This document shows, one piece after another, positions 27,328 to 36,709 of a DNA stretch of 64,000 bases; position 1 is the stretch's first letter; every line of letters starts with the position of its first letter. A program made the translations under genes and the position numbers. Source of the stretch: Planctomycetota bacterium (lineage in GTDB: Bacteria; Planctomycetota; UBA1135; GCA-002686595); the NCBI GenBank assembly GCA_016795325.1, contig JAEUHY010000015.1, forward strand, positions 124,001 through 188,000, given 5' to 3'. The notes under the pieces were generated by a model. That model saw only the letters and a program-made list of their open reading frames with translations. It made no database searches and was not told the origin of the DNA.

Positions 27328-27583
27328 CACCCTGCGCGCACCGCTTCGGCGCGTTATCAGCCGGCGTGCCGTCGTCTCGCGCTCGCCCGTCTGCGCCGAC
27401 GTGCTGAGTTGTTTCGCGCGCGAGTCTGCGCCCGAATGCGCAGTGCGCTACGCCCGGCGCGCCTTTGCGACTGCGCCCTTGTGGTGATGGAGCGCGCCGG
27501 AGTGCGGCGGGATTCTGCGCGCGTTGTCCCGTTCCCACTCAGTTCGCCGCGAACTGCGGCGCCTGCCACAAGGTCCCACCGCC

Positions 27584-28462
27584 ATGACTTCCGCACGCAC
27601 TCCCGTGACCCTCGCCGCCGCGCTCCTCGTCGTCGGCGCCTCCGCCTGCACCTCGACGAGCGCCCCCAGTGGCGGCAAGCGCTGGCGCGAGCGGCTGATC
27701 GAACCGCTGTCGCAGCCGACGATCTTCGAGAGCCCGGTGATCGACAGCCAGCTGCGGCCGATCGTGATGCTGCACACGATTCCGGACGACAACGCGGCGT
27801 TGCCCGATGCCGACGTGCGCATCTACGCCCTGCAGGCGCGCTTCGCGCTGAGCGACAAGCTCGCGTTGATCGCGACCAAGGACGGCTACATCCAGCTCGA
27901 GCCCTCGGGCGGCGGCGACGAAGACGGCTTCGCCGACATCGCGGGCGGACTGAAGTACGCCTTCTACGAAGACTCCGACGCGGGCGTGATCGTCACCGGC
28001 GGCGCGATCTACGAAACCACGACGGGCGATGAAGAAGTGCTGCAGGGCAACGGCGACGGCGTGATCCGTCCGTTCGTCAGCGCCGGCTACGACGGCGGCG
28101 CGCTCAACGTGCTCGGCCTCGTGGGCTACAACCATCCGCTCGACGCCGACGCCGAGAGCACTTCGTTCGACTACCACGTGCACGTCTCGTACGAGGTCAC
28201 GCCGGATTTCGCTCCGCTGATCGAGCTGAACGGAATCACCTGGACCGACAGCGGCAACGCGCTCGGCGTGAACTTCGAGGGCGGCGACCTGATCAACCTG
28301 GGCGCGAGCGACGCCGACGGTTCGCTGCTCAGCGCCGCGTTCGGCGCGCGCTACCGCCTGACCGAGATGCTCTCGCTCGGCGCCGCGTACGAAGCGCCGC
28401 TCAGCTCGCGCGAGGACATCTTGAACGACCGCATCACGTTCGACCTCGTGTGGAGCTTCTGA
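27584..28462 (+). CDS. Putative outer-membrane beta-barrel-like lipoprotein, unknown function
   Basis: A 292-aa protein starting at the ATG at 27584. A short signal with a lipobox (VVGASAC, Cys about 22) precedes a mature chain of alternating beta-strand segments rich in Gly, Asp and Tyr, such as FALSDKLALIATKDGYIQL, IAGGLKYAFYED and AAFGARYRLTEMLSLGAAYEAPL, ending in FDLVWSF. The C-terminal aromatic residue and paired strands are typical of small outer-membrane barrels of 10-14 strands. A lipid anchor on a barrel is unusual but seen in Planctomycetes-type genomes. No homologous family name can be given. It converges with the next gene with 22 bp between the stops. Confidence 0.65.
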   Translation: MTSARTPVTLAAALLVVGASACTSTSAPSGGKRWRERLIEPLSQPTIFESPVIDSQLRPIVMLHTIPDDNAALPDADVRIYALQARFALSDKLALIATKDGYIQLEPSGGGDEDGFADIAGGLKYAFYEDSDAGVIVTGGAIYETTTGDEEVLQGNGDGVIRPFVSAGYDGGALNVLGLVGYNHPLDADAESTSFDYHVHVSYEVTPDFAPLIELNGITWTDSGNALGVNFEGGDLINLGASDADGSLLSAAFGARYRLTEMLSLGAAYEAPLSSREDILNDRITFDLVWSF

Positions 28463-28484
28463 GGCTCGGCAGCGAACTCGTCGG

Positions 28485-31208
28485 TCAGCGCATCCGCACG
28501 CGCGTCGCCAGCGCGTGCGGACCGGGGCCGAGCGGCAGGCTCGAGATCTCGTCCCAGCCTTGCTCGGAGATCGACTCGCTGAACCCGCTGGCCAGCCGCG
28601 CTCCAGCGGGGCCCTCGATCGCGAGCAGGTTGAACGTCGCGAACGACAGCGAGTCGTCCGAGTTCATGCGCGCGAACTCGCGCACGTCAGCGGGGTGCTC
28701 GTACACATTGGGCGGGGGTGAGTTCAGCAGCAGGCCGTTCGCGGGGTCGCGCCGCACGCCCAGCCAGCGTTGGAGCGCTCCGTCCAGCGCGAGCAGCTCC
28801 TGCGTCGGGAAGTTGGAGAGGAAATTGTTCGCCGCAGATGCGCTCGCGAGGCGCGTCGGCGTTCCGCCGAGGTTGAACGCGCCGCCCAGCGGCACGAGCG
28901 AGCCGCTCACGCGGTCGATCGAGTACGTGAATACGCTGGCGAGCTGCGCGTCGAGCACGTAGGCGAAGCGCCCGTCGGGGCTGGTCCACAAGTCGATCGG
29001 GCGCGGCAGGCCGCCCTCGAAGTTGCTGGTCAGCAGGAAACCGCTCGGCAGATTGACCGTGAGCGACGTCACGCGGCCGGCGCTGGGTTGCACGACGAAC
29101 AGGAAGCGCCCGAGTCGATCGGCGCGCAACCTGCTATCGAGCATCGAGCCCTGGACCGTGAGACCTCCGACGGCGCTCAGCTCGCCGCTCACGCCGTCGA
29201 CTTCGAAACTCAGCACGCGTCCGTTCTCGTCCAGCGCGTGCAAGTGGCGACCGGCCGGCGTGAGCGCGAGCGAGATCGGACGCGCGAGGGGCGCGAGCGC
29301 TTTGTCCTCGACCAGGCTCAGCGCGAGGTCGGTCGGGTCGACGGCGTACACGCCCAGGCTCGCCGCGCCGGAGTTCGCGGTGTACACCACGTCCAACCTT
29401 GGGTGCGCCTCGACGGCGCGCGGCGCAGCGGCGGTCGCAACCGGCCCCTGCGTCGTCGCACTGAAGGCGCCGATCTGTCCGGGCGTGCTCCGCACGGCGC
29501 GCAACGTCGAGTCGCCGGCGCTCGTCACGAAGGCTCGATCGGCGACGGCAGACGCTTCGGGGCCGCGCACCGGCACCAGCGCGCGCGGCTGGCGGCGGGT
29601 ACGCACCTCGAACTCCAGCCGCAACGACGCGTTCGATGCGCCGATGGGCAAGTAGTAGCGGCGCAGGAGCTCGTCGCTCTGGTCCAGCACGAAGAAGTCG
29701 GCTTCGTAGCTGTCGAGCTCGATGAGCGAAGGCGATCCGGGCAAGGCGTGTGTCGTCACCGTGCCGGCGACGATGGCGCCGGTGGCGTTGAGCTCCCACA
29801 CTTGCAGTTGCGCGAGCGAGCGATCGACGACCAGCAGCTCCATCAGGCCGCGCGCACGCAGGTCGGTGAGCTGCACGCCGACGTTGAAGGTCTGCAGCTC
29901 GACCAGCGCCGCGGCGCCTGCTTGCACTTGCGCCGCGCTGGAGATGCGCAGGCGCCGCAGCACGCCCGCGAACGAACTCGAACTCACGTTGTAGGTGCTC
30001 GTCGCGGCGTAGAACGTCACGCCGGGCTCGTAGTTCTCCAGCGCTGCGATCGTGACGTCCGTCCCCAGGTTCAGCGCAGCTCCGCGTTGTGCGAACGTCG
30101 GCTCGAGTTCGTACACGCGCAGTTCTCCTGGCGCGGACGATGCGACGATCGCGAGCGCGTCGCCGGCGAGCTCGAGCGCGCTCGGCGCAAAGGGCCCTGC
30201 GACCTGGATCGGACAGCACACGCCGCCGTCGTCGAGCTCATAGCGCGTCACGAACCCGTCGCCCGCGGCGACGAGGAAGCGCCGGTCCGAGGTGATCGCC
30301 AGGCCCCGCACGGAACCGATGTCGCCCAGGTCCACCGGATCCTCGAGGCGCGCCGAGAGCGGGTCGCGTGCGCAGCGCAGCAAGCGGCCGAAGGCGGTGG
30401 CGATGAAGACCCAGCGTCCGTCGCCCGTGGCCGCGACCGCGCGCGCGCCGTTGTTGACGTACACGCTGTCGATTGGCGCGAGTCCCGCGCCGCGTCTGTC
30501 GAACACGTCGAGCGTTTGATCGCCGGTGCTGGGGACCAAGAGCCCGCGCAGCGTCAGTCCCGCGAGCACCTCGATGTCGACGCTCGCGATCGCGCTGCCG
30601 AAGGGGTTTGTGGCGGTGACTTGATACGTGGCGAGTCCGGCGCCGCCCGTGCACGTGCCCGCAATGCGGCCAGTCTGGGCGTCGAGGCTCAGGCCCGGCG
30701 GCAGCGCGGGCGCGACCGCGAAGCTCTCGACGACGCCGTTCACGCTGGCGAACATCGGCGCGAGTGCGTCGCCCACGGCCACGGCGCTCGACGCGGGCGT
30801 GTAGCTCAATGCGCTCGGCGCCTGCGCGGGGAAGATCTCGATCCACACGAGCGTGTAGGTCACCGACACGCCCGCTCCATCGAGCCCATCGATGCGGTAC
30901 ATCCCTCCCGCTTGCGCCGTCGTCGGCGTGCCCTGGATCGAGCCATCGGTGCTCGTGAAGCTCAGTCCCGCCGGGAGCGCCGGTGAGATCGAGAAACTCG
31001 CCGCAGTGAAGTTCTGCGTGGTCGGGATCTGCGGCGCGAGCGCGAGCGTCTCCCACAGCGCGAGGCTCGTGTCCGGGTAGGAGACGATCGGAACCTGCGG
31101 CGACGACGAGATGTCCGAGCCCTGACAGTTCCAACTGCAGCCCGACAGGGAGAACGACAGCAGCACGGCGAAGAGGTTGCGACGCAGGAACGTGTTCGAG
31201 GCAGTCAT
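28485..31208 (-). CDS. Lipoprotein with two putative-Ig domains and a beta-propeller
   Basis: A 907-aa lipoprotein (lipobox LSGC, Cys24, followed by a second cysteine pair). Residues about 40-215 hold two putative immunoglobulin domains of the He_PIG kind, seen as FSISPALPAGLSFTSTDGSIQGTPT and ALPPGLSLDAQTGRIAGT, each followed by a YxVTATNPFG-like strand. The remaining 690 residues are repeated WD/NHL/lactonase-like beta-propeller blades (VAATGDGRWVFIAT, LAITSDRRFLVAAG, LALTPAGRHLHALDENG, LWTSPDGRFAYVLD). The blades resemble 6-phosphogluconolactonase (Lactonase) family repeats, but no catalytic role should be assumed. Expected on the cell surface or in the periplasm. It has no visible operon partner. 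Confidence 0.8.
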   Translation of the reverse strand: MTASNTFLRRNLFAVLLSFSLSGCSWNCQGSDISSSPQVPIVSYPDTSLALWETLALAPQIPTTQNFTAASFSISPALPAGLSFTSTDGSIQGTPTTAQAGGMYRIDGLDGAGVSVTYTLVWIEIFPAQAPSALSYTPASSAVAVGDALAPMFASVNGVVESFAVAPALPPGLSLDAQTGRIAGTCTGGAGLATYQVTATNPFGSAIASVDIEVLAGLTLRGLLVPSTGDQTLDVFDRRGAGLAPIDSVYVNNGARAVAATGDGRWVFIATAFGRLLRCARDPLSARLEDPVDLGDIGSVRGLAITSDRRFLVAAGDGFVTRYELDDGGVCCPIQVAGPFAPSALELAGDALAIVASSAPGELRVYELEPTFAQRGAALNLGTDVTIAALENYEPGVTFYAATSTYNVSSSSFAGVLRRLRISSAAQVQAGAAALVELQTFNVGVQLTDLRARGLMELLVVDRSLAQLQVWELNATGAIVAGTVTTHALPGSPSLIELDSYEADFFVLDQSDELLRRYYLPIGASNASLRLEFEVRTRRQPRALVPVRGPEASAVADRAFVTSAGDSTLRAVRSTPGQIGAFSATTQGPVATAAAPRAVEAHPRLDVVYTANSGAASLGVYAVDPTDLALSLVEDKALAPLARPISLALTPAGRHLHALDENGRVLSFEVDGVSGELSAVGGLTVQGSMLDSRLRADRLGRFLFVVQPSAGRVTSLTVNLPSGFLLTSNFEGGLPRPIDLWTSPDGRFAYVLDAQLASVFTYSIDRVSGSLVPLGGAFNLGGTPTRLASASAANNFLSNFPTQELLALDGALQRWLGVRRDPANGLLLNSPPPNVYEHPADVREFARMNSDDSLSFATFNLLAIEGPAGARLASGFSESISEQGWDEISSLPLGPGPHALATRVRMR

Positions 31209-31405
31209 GGCGCGCGTTGGGGGAGTGCTCAGGCCGTCCCCGTGACGGTCTGGCGCCTCCGCGAGCCTCGAAGGCCCCCGCGCGGCGAGCGCAACACGAA
31301 TTCTCCGCGTTTGTGCGCCGCCCGCCCCCGTCGTCCTGGTCCGCGTTCGCCGTCGGCGCGCCGGGCGGCGCGGCCCGGCGTGAGCCCTTCTCTACGGCCG
31401 CGCGT

Positions 31406-34400
31406 TCACTGCGCCCACAACGTAAGGCGACCGCCGCCTTCGAGCTCGGCGATCGCGTCCGCCTTCACGACACGCACGATCACGCGCTCGGCTGTGACGC
31501 CCAGATCCGCGAGCGCCCGGCGCGCCCGATCGGCGCGTTCGGCGCCGAGCGCAATCGCCGCGCCGCGCGCGCGGGTCGCGTTGCGCCGCTCGCTGCCGGG
31601 GCGCAGCAACTCGAACAGCCGCTCCAGCGCGCGCTCGCCCTCGCCGATCTGCGCGTCGAGGCCGCGCAGTTGCGCCATCAACTCCGCGCGGCGGTTCGGA
31701 TCGGCGAAGGCCAGCTCGCTGCGCGCGCGCGCGGCGAGGGTTTCGCGCTCGCGCGTCAACTCGGCCTTGCGTTCGCGCAGCCGCGCCGCGAGCCGCGCCC
31801 GGTCGTCGAGCGACGGGTTGACGAGGCGCGCGACGCGTTCTAGGTCGGCCCGCGAGAGCTCGTGGACCACGACGACGCGCTTGCGCGGCCGACCGCGGAC
31901 GTCCTCGCCGAGCTGCGCGAGGACCGCGCGACCGCGCGCATCCAAGGTCGGATCGCCGGCAGCGAACTCGACCACGCGTCGATTCGCTTGCGGCGGAGCT
32001 TCGTCGCCGGTCAGCCCTGCTGCGTCCGTCAGCGTCGAGAGCAAACGCAGCGGCGAGCTCGCCACGGCGCGCGCGATCACTCCGGTCGCGGCCGCGGCGG
32101 CGGCGCCTGCGATCTCCGCGGACTTCAGGCCGTCGCGCTCGACGCGGAAGCCGAGGCTCAACTTGTGCAGGCCTTCGGCGTCCTTCAGCAGGAACAGCAC
32201 CGTGTCGAGCGGCGCGGGCAAGCTGAGGTAACGCGCCAGCGGCCCGTCCGCGGGTTCGCTCAGCGAGAGGTGCGCGAAGCTCGAACGCGCGTCGACCGAC
32301 ATGCCGTCGGCGCCGGCGAGGCGCAGCCGCACGTCGAGATCCGCCGTGCCGTCGCCCAATTCCAAGCCCGTGGCGAGCGCGGGCCCGCGAAATGCCGGCA
32401 GTTCGAGCGCTTCGAGGTTGAGCGCGGCCCAGCCGCGCGGCGCGGGCGCGAGCGCAATCTTCCCGCTGAGGTTCAGCTCCGCGAACAGCGGGCGCGGCTC
32501 GCTCCGTGCGAGGTTGTCTTCGCCGTCGAGCAAGTCGACGACGCCGGCGGCCATCCCCTCGAGCAACGAATCGGCCGAGACGCGCACCGGCAGGTCGACC
32601 GCGCCGGCGCCGAGCGTGGCGCGGAAGCTCAACGCGTCTCCGCGGGCGAGGCCTGCGAGCGACACACGCTTGAGCTCCGCGTCGAGTTCGTCGAGCGGCA
32701 GTCGAGCGGGCGCCGGGCCGCTGAGGTCGACGAACTCCACGTCCAGGCCCGTCGCAACCGCGCGTTCGACGACCACGTCGAACGCTGGAGCTTCGAGCGG
32801 CGTCGGCGTGGCCGAGGTCGCGGCTGGCGCGTCGGCCGCGAGTTGCGCCGGTGTGTCGGCTTCGGCCGCGGACGGTGTGAGGAAGCGCACGCCGAAAGCT
32901 TGCAGCGCGTGCGCATCGCGAGTTGCGCGCAGGTGCGGCGTGTCGATCTCGACGCTGGCGAGCCGCAGGCGCTTCTCCCGCACGTCGAGCGAGCCGCCTT
33001 CGATGCGCAGCGCGCGCAGACCGGCGAGCAGCTCACCCTGCGGATCCGCGCGGTACTCGAGCTGTTCGAGCGCGGCTTCGAAACCCAGCGGCGCCTCGAG
33101 GTCGAGCTCGAGCGGCGCGCTGCGGCGCAGTTCGAGTTGCGCTCGCACGCGGCCGCTCAACTCGCCGTGCGCGAGCGCGGAGGCGTCGATGCGTTCGGCC
33201 AGCGCCGGCGCCAGTCGCGCGAACGCCGCGCCGCTCAGCTCGCGCAGCGCGAAGTCGAGCGCGAACTGCGGCTGGCTCGCGCACGGCGAAGCGCGCAGCG
33301 CGAGCTGGAACTCTCCGCACACGGGAGCGAGCGCACCGCGCAGCGCCAGTTCGATGTCCTGCGCGCCGTCGAGCGTCGGAGCGAGCCACGTGCGCGGTCC
33401 GACGTGCTCGGCGCGCAGCGCCAGCGTCAGCGGCTCGCCCGCGAAGCCGCGCAGCGTCAGCTCGCTCAGCTCCAGCTCGATGTCTCCGACGACGACGCGC
33501 GGAGCCGCGCTCGCCGTGCCACGCGGCCGCACAACGACGTCGGTGTGTTCGTCGGCGCCGCCCGACTCTGCTGCAGGGCGCTGCGCTGAGTCCTGTGCTT
33601 GCTCCGACCGGCCCGCAGCGATGTGCGCGCTCGTCGCCGCCGCGCCAGTTGCCGCAGTGAAGTTCGTATCCGCGTCTTCACTCGTGTGCCCACTCGACGG
33701 GGCGGGCGGCGCCGCGCTTTCGGCTGCAGCGATGCGCAGGCCCGCCACACGCGTCGCGCCCGACGGTTCGCGTTCGACGCTGGCTCGCACACCGAGCGCG
33801 CGCAGTTCGCGCACTTCGACGGCGCCGTCCGCGGCCACTCGAACTTCGCCACGCGCACGCTCGAGCGCGAGCACGTGCGCGCCCACGTTGTCGAGCAGCG
33901 CAGCATCGTCGAGCTCCAGCGTTGCGAGCAGCGCGCCGTCCGCGCTCCGCTGCGCGCTCGCACGCAGCTTCGCTCGCGCGGCGCCGCTGGCGATCGCGAA
34001 GCTCATTCCGGGCGGGAAGTAGGGCGCGAGCGGACCGTTCGCCAAGCCTGCTGCGTTCAGCTCGGCGATGAGCGCGAGCGCGTTCGCCGTTGCGTGCGCT
34101 TGGAACTGCAGGTCGGCGAGTTCACACGCTCCGTCGAGCGAGACGCCGATGCGCCCGAGCGTCGGCGTCGGACCCACACCCAGCGCCAGCGGCGCGAGTG
34201 TGGCGTCCACCCCGAGGACCAGCGGCGCCGTGGACGCCGCTTGCGCGTCGTGAAACTCGACGCGGCCCTCGCGGAGCGCGAGCGAATCGGCGCGCGAGGA
34301 AAACGGCAACCAACTCGTCGCGATCTGCGTTTGCGGCGGCGCCGAACTCTCCGACGCCTGCGCGTCGCGCGCGGAGAGCTCGACTCCGCACAGGCTCAAC

Positions 34401-36709
34401 GCTCCGGCGGCGCTGCGCTCGATGCGCACGAACGGTCGCTCGATCATCAACGTGCGGAACTCGAGCCCTTGTGCGAGCTCGCGCAGCGCCAAGCTGTCGA
34501 GCGCAACGCTCTCTACGCCTGCGAGCCGCTCGCCGCCCGCGCTGAGCTCGGCGTCGAGCAACTGCGCCGTGAGCAGCCACGAGGACGGGGCGCGCTGCGC
34601 GTCGAGCTTCATGCGCGCCTGAAGCCGACCCTCCGTGCAACGCGGCGTGAGGCCCGCGCTCGACAGGTAGGGGGCGAGCGGGGTGAGGTCGAGCGCCTCG
34701 ACGCTGGCTTCGCCGGCGAACGAGTGCTGCTCCTTCGACGACGCGAGTTGCAGATCGAGACGCGCTTGCTCGAACAGCGGATCGGCCTTGCATACAGCGC
34801 GCAGCTGCGCCACACGAGGCGCTGTGTGCGCGCCCAGGTCGAGGCGCTCGAGGTCGAGTTCCGCATCGCGCACGGCAAGTTCCACGGCGTTCTGCGGCAG
34901 TTCGTCGAGCCACTCGAAGGCCGCACCGCGCACTTGGAGCGAGTCGAGCGAGAACGACGACGGCGCGGTTGGCGACGCGCCGCTTGCGCCCGTTGCTGGG
35001 CCCGTTGCTGGGCCCGAGGCGGTGCTCGGCGCCGACTCCGGCGGAGCATCGCGCTGCGCAAGCACGAACCCCAGCGCGCGGATCTTGCCATCGCTTCCGC
35101 GTCGCGCGCTCGTCCGCAATCCGACGCATTCGATCTGGCGCACGCTCACGCGTTGCGCCGCGCTGCTCGCGCCGTTCAACGTCGCGCGCTCGAGGCGAAA
35201 CAGGTCCTCGCCGTCGCTCCAGCGCACATCGAGCACGGCGGCGTCGGCGCTCAGGCCCGCGCTCCAGTCGAGGTTCGCACGCAGAGTTGCGGCGCCCGTG
35301 CCGTGGCGCAGTTCGCTCGTCAGTCCGGCGCGTGCGAGCGCCGGAGCGAGGCGTTCGAGCGTGACGCCGTCGCTGTGCAACTTGGCGTCCAGCGCGAGTT
35401 GCTGCGCCGTGAGCTCCGCGCGTGCGTCCAGCTTCAGCCGTTCGGCGACGCCCGGGGCGCGCGCGTGCGCCGCGAGTTCGAGCGTCGTCGCGCTGTCCGG
35501 CGGCCACTGGAGTCCGGCAAACTCGAGCTGCGCGTCGGCCAGCTCCAACGGTTCGTTGTGCGGCTGCGCCGCGTCGCGCACTTCGACGGCGCCTTGCGCC
35601 AGCACGAACTGCGCGAGTTCGAAGCGCAGCTTCGAAGGCGTGACTTCGTTCGGCGCGTCGTCAGCGCGCGCTGCGACGGCCGTCGGGGCAGTCGCTAGGC
35701 CAGCCCACTCGGGAGCTCCCTGCTCGTTCCACTGCGCCCACAGGCGCGGCTCGCGGAGTGCGACGCGGCGCAGCGCGACGCGTTCCGCGTTGAATTCATC
35801 GAGCTCGACTTCGAGCGCGCGGAGCGTGAAGTGCGGTCCCTGCGCTCCCGCCACACGAACATCGCGCACGACGGCGCGACCTTCGATGCTCGACGCGGCG
35901 CCAGCGCGCACGTTGAGGTCGAGGTGCGCCTCCAGCGAGCCGTGCAGCGTCTCACGCGACACGACGCCAGCGCGTGCGAGCCAGCCGCGCAGTGCGTCGG
36001 GCGTCAGTCCGTCGAAGCTCGCGCGCAGGCCGGCTCGCGCCTGTTGCGCGTCGGTCTCGAAGTTCGCCTCGACGCGCGCTTGCCGCAGCGCGCCGCCGGC
36101 GCTGAGCCACACCACGGCGCTGCCGCGTCCGTCGCGCGCTTCGACGCGGGCGTCGGCCTGGAGGTCGAGCTCGACGGGCTCGGCGACGCTCGCGTCGCGC
36201 ACGTGCAAGCGGCCGCGCAGCAGTTGCGCCGCAAGGTCGAGCGGCAGTTCGAAGGACAGCGGCTGCGCATCTTCCTGCGGCTCCGTGGTCGCTGCCGGGC
36301 TGGTGCGCAACACGTCCGACCACGCGCATCGGCCGGCGCGATCGATTTCGACCCACACTTCCAGTCCATCGACTTGCGCCCGCGGAACGCGCAGCTCGCC
36401 GCGCAGCGCCGAGGCGAGGTCGACGTCGAGTTCGAGTCGGCCAAGGTGCGCCAGGAGCGGCGCAGGGGCGTCGCCGTCACGCCGCAAGCGCAGTTGAGCG
36501 TCGCGCAGCTCGAAGGCGCCGCCCGACAGCGACGTGCGCGAGCTCGCGTACTCGAGCTCGAGCCCCGCGGAGCGCGCCGCGAGCTGGAGGGCCAGCGGCG
36601 TCAGCGCTGCGAGCAAGAGCCGCAGCAACACGAGCGCGAAGGCGAGCTTGAACAGCTTGCGCGCGAGGCTCGAGCGCCAGAACGACGTTGTGCGCGCGTC
36701 CGAACTCAC
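31406..36709 (-). CDS. Giant DUF748/AsmA-like envelope protein
   Basis: A 1767-aa protein. One N-terminal membrane helix (about 18-45, LFKLAFALVLLRLLLAAL) is followed by a very long periplasmic stretch of amphipathic beta segments. The C-terminal part shows the order typical of DUF748 proteins: SLPAPLDTVLFLLKDAEGLHK, then a region IAGAAAAAATGVIARAVASSPLRLL, then RRVVEFAAGDPTLDARGRAVLAQL with an OmpA-like look, and a charged helical end. DUF748 belongs to the AsmA/TamB class of inner-membrane-anchored, beta-groove proteins that span the periplasm and are linked to lipid or protein transport. It is at the long end for that family. GTG start at 36709 overlaps the stop of the upstream lipoprotein gene (GTGA), so the two are coupled. 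Confidence 0.75.
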   Translation of the reverse strand: MSSDARTTSFWRSSLARKLFKLAFALVLLRLLLAALTPLALQLAARSAGLELEYASSRTSLSGGAFELRDAQLRLRRDGDAPAPLLAHLGRLELDVDLASALRGELRVPRAQVDGLEVWVEIDRAGRCAWSDVLRTSPAATTEPQEDAQPLSFELPLDLAAQLLRGRLHVRDASVAEPVELDLQADARVEARDGRGSAVVWLSAGGALRQARVEANFETDAQQARAGLRASFDGLTPDALRGWLARAGVVSRETLHGSLEAHLDLNVRAGAASSIEGRAVVRDVRVAGAQGPHFTLRALEVELDEFNAERVALRRVALREPRLWAQWNEQGAPEWAGLATAPTAVAARADDAPNEVTPSKLRFELAQFVLAQGAVEVRDAAQPHNEPLELADAQLEFAGLQWPPDSATTLELAAHARAPGVAERLKLDARAELTAQQLALDAKLHSDGVTLERLAPALARAGLTSELRHGTGAATLRANLDWSAGLSADAAVLDVRWSDGEDLFRLERATLNGASSAAQRVSVRQIECVGLRTSARRGSDGKIRALGFVLAQRDAPPESAPSTASGPATGPATGASGASPTAPSSFSLDSLQVRGAAFEWLDELPQNAVELAVRDAELDLERLDLGAHTAPRVAQLRAVCKADPLFEQARLDLQLASSKEQHSFAGEASVEALDLTPLAPYLSSAGLTPRCTEGRLQARMKLDAQRAPSSWLLTAQLLDAELSAGGERLAGVESVALDSLALRELAQGLEFRTLMIERPFVRIERSAAGALSLCGVELSARDAQASESSAPPQTQIATSWLPFSSRADSLALREGRVEFHDAQAASTAPLVLGVDATLAPLALGVGPTPTLGRIGVSLDGACELADLQFQAHATANALALIAELNAAGLANGPLAPYFPPGMSFAIASGAARAKLRASAQRSADGALLATLELDDAALLDNVGAHVLALERARGEVRVAADGAVEVRELRALGVRASVEREPSGATRVAGLRIAAAESAAPPAPSSGHTSEDADTNFTAATGAAATSAHIAAGRSEQAQDSAQRPAAESGGADEHTDVVVRPRGTASAAPRVVVGDIELELSELTLRGFAGEPLTLALRAEHVGPRTWLAPTLDGAQDIELALRGALAPVCGEFQLALRASPCASQPQFALDFALRELSGAAFARLAPALAERIDASALAHGELSGRVRAQLELRRSAPLELDLEAPLGFEAALEQLEYRADPQGELLAGLRALRIEGGSLDVREKRLRLASVEIDTPHLRATRDAHALQAFGVRFLTPSAAEADTPAQLAADAPAATSATPTPLEAPAFDVVVERAVATGLDVEFVDLSGPAPARLPLDELDAELKRVSLAGLARGDALSFRATLGAGAVDLPVRVSADSLLEGMAAGVVDLLDGEDNLARSEPRPLFAELNLSGKIALAPAPRGWAALNLEALELPAFRGPALATGLELGDGTADLDVRLRLAGADGMSVDARSSFAHLSLSEPADGPLARYLSLPAPLDTVLFLLKDAEGLHKLSLGFRVERDGLKSAEIAGAAAAAATGVIARAVASSPLRLLSTLTDAAGLTGDEAPPQANRRVVEFAAGDPTLDARGRAVLAQLGEDVRGRPRKRVVVVHELSRADLERVARLVNPSLDDRARLAARLRERKAELTRERETLAARARSELAFADPNRRAELMAQLRGLDAQIGEGERALERLFELLRPGSERRNATRARGAAIALGAERADRARRALADLGVTAERVIVRVVKADAIAELEGGGRLTLWAQ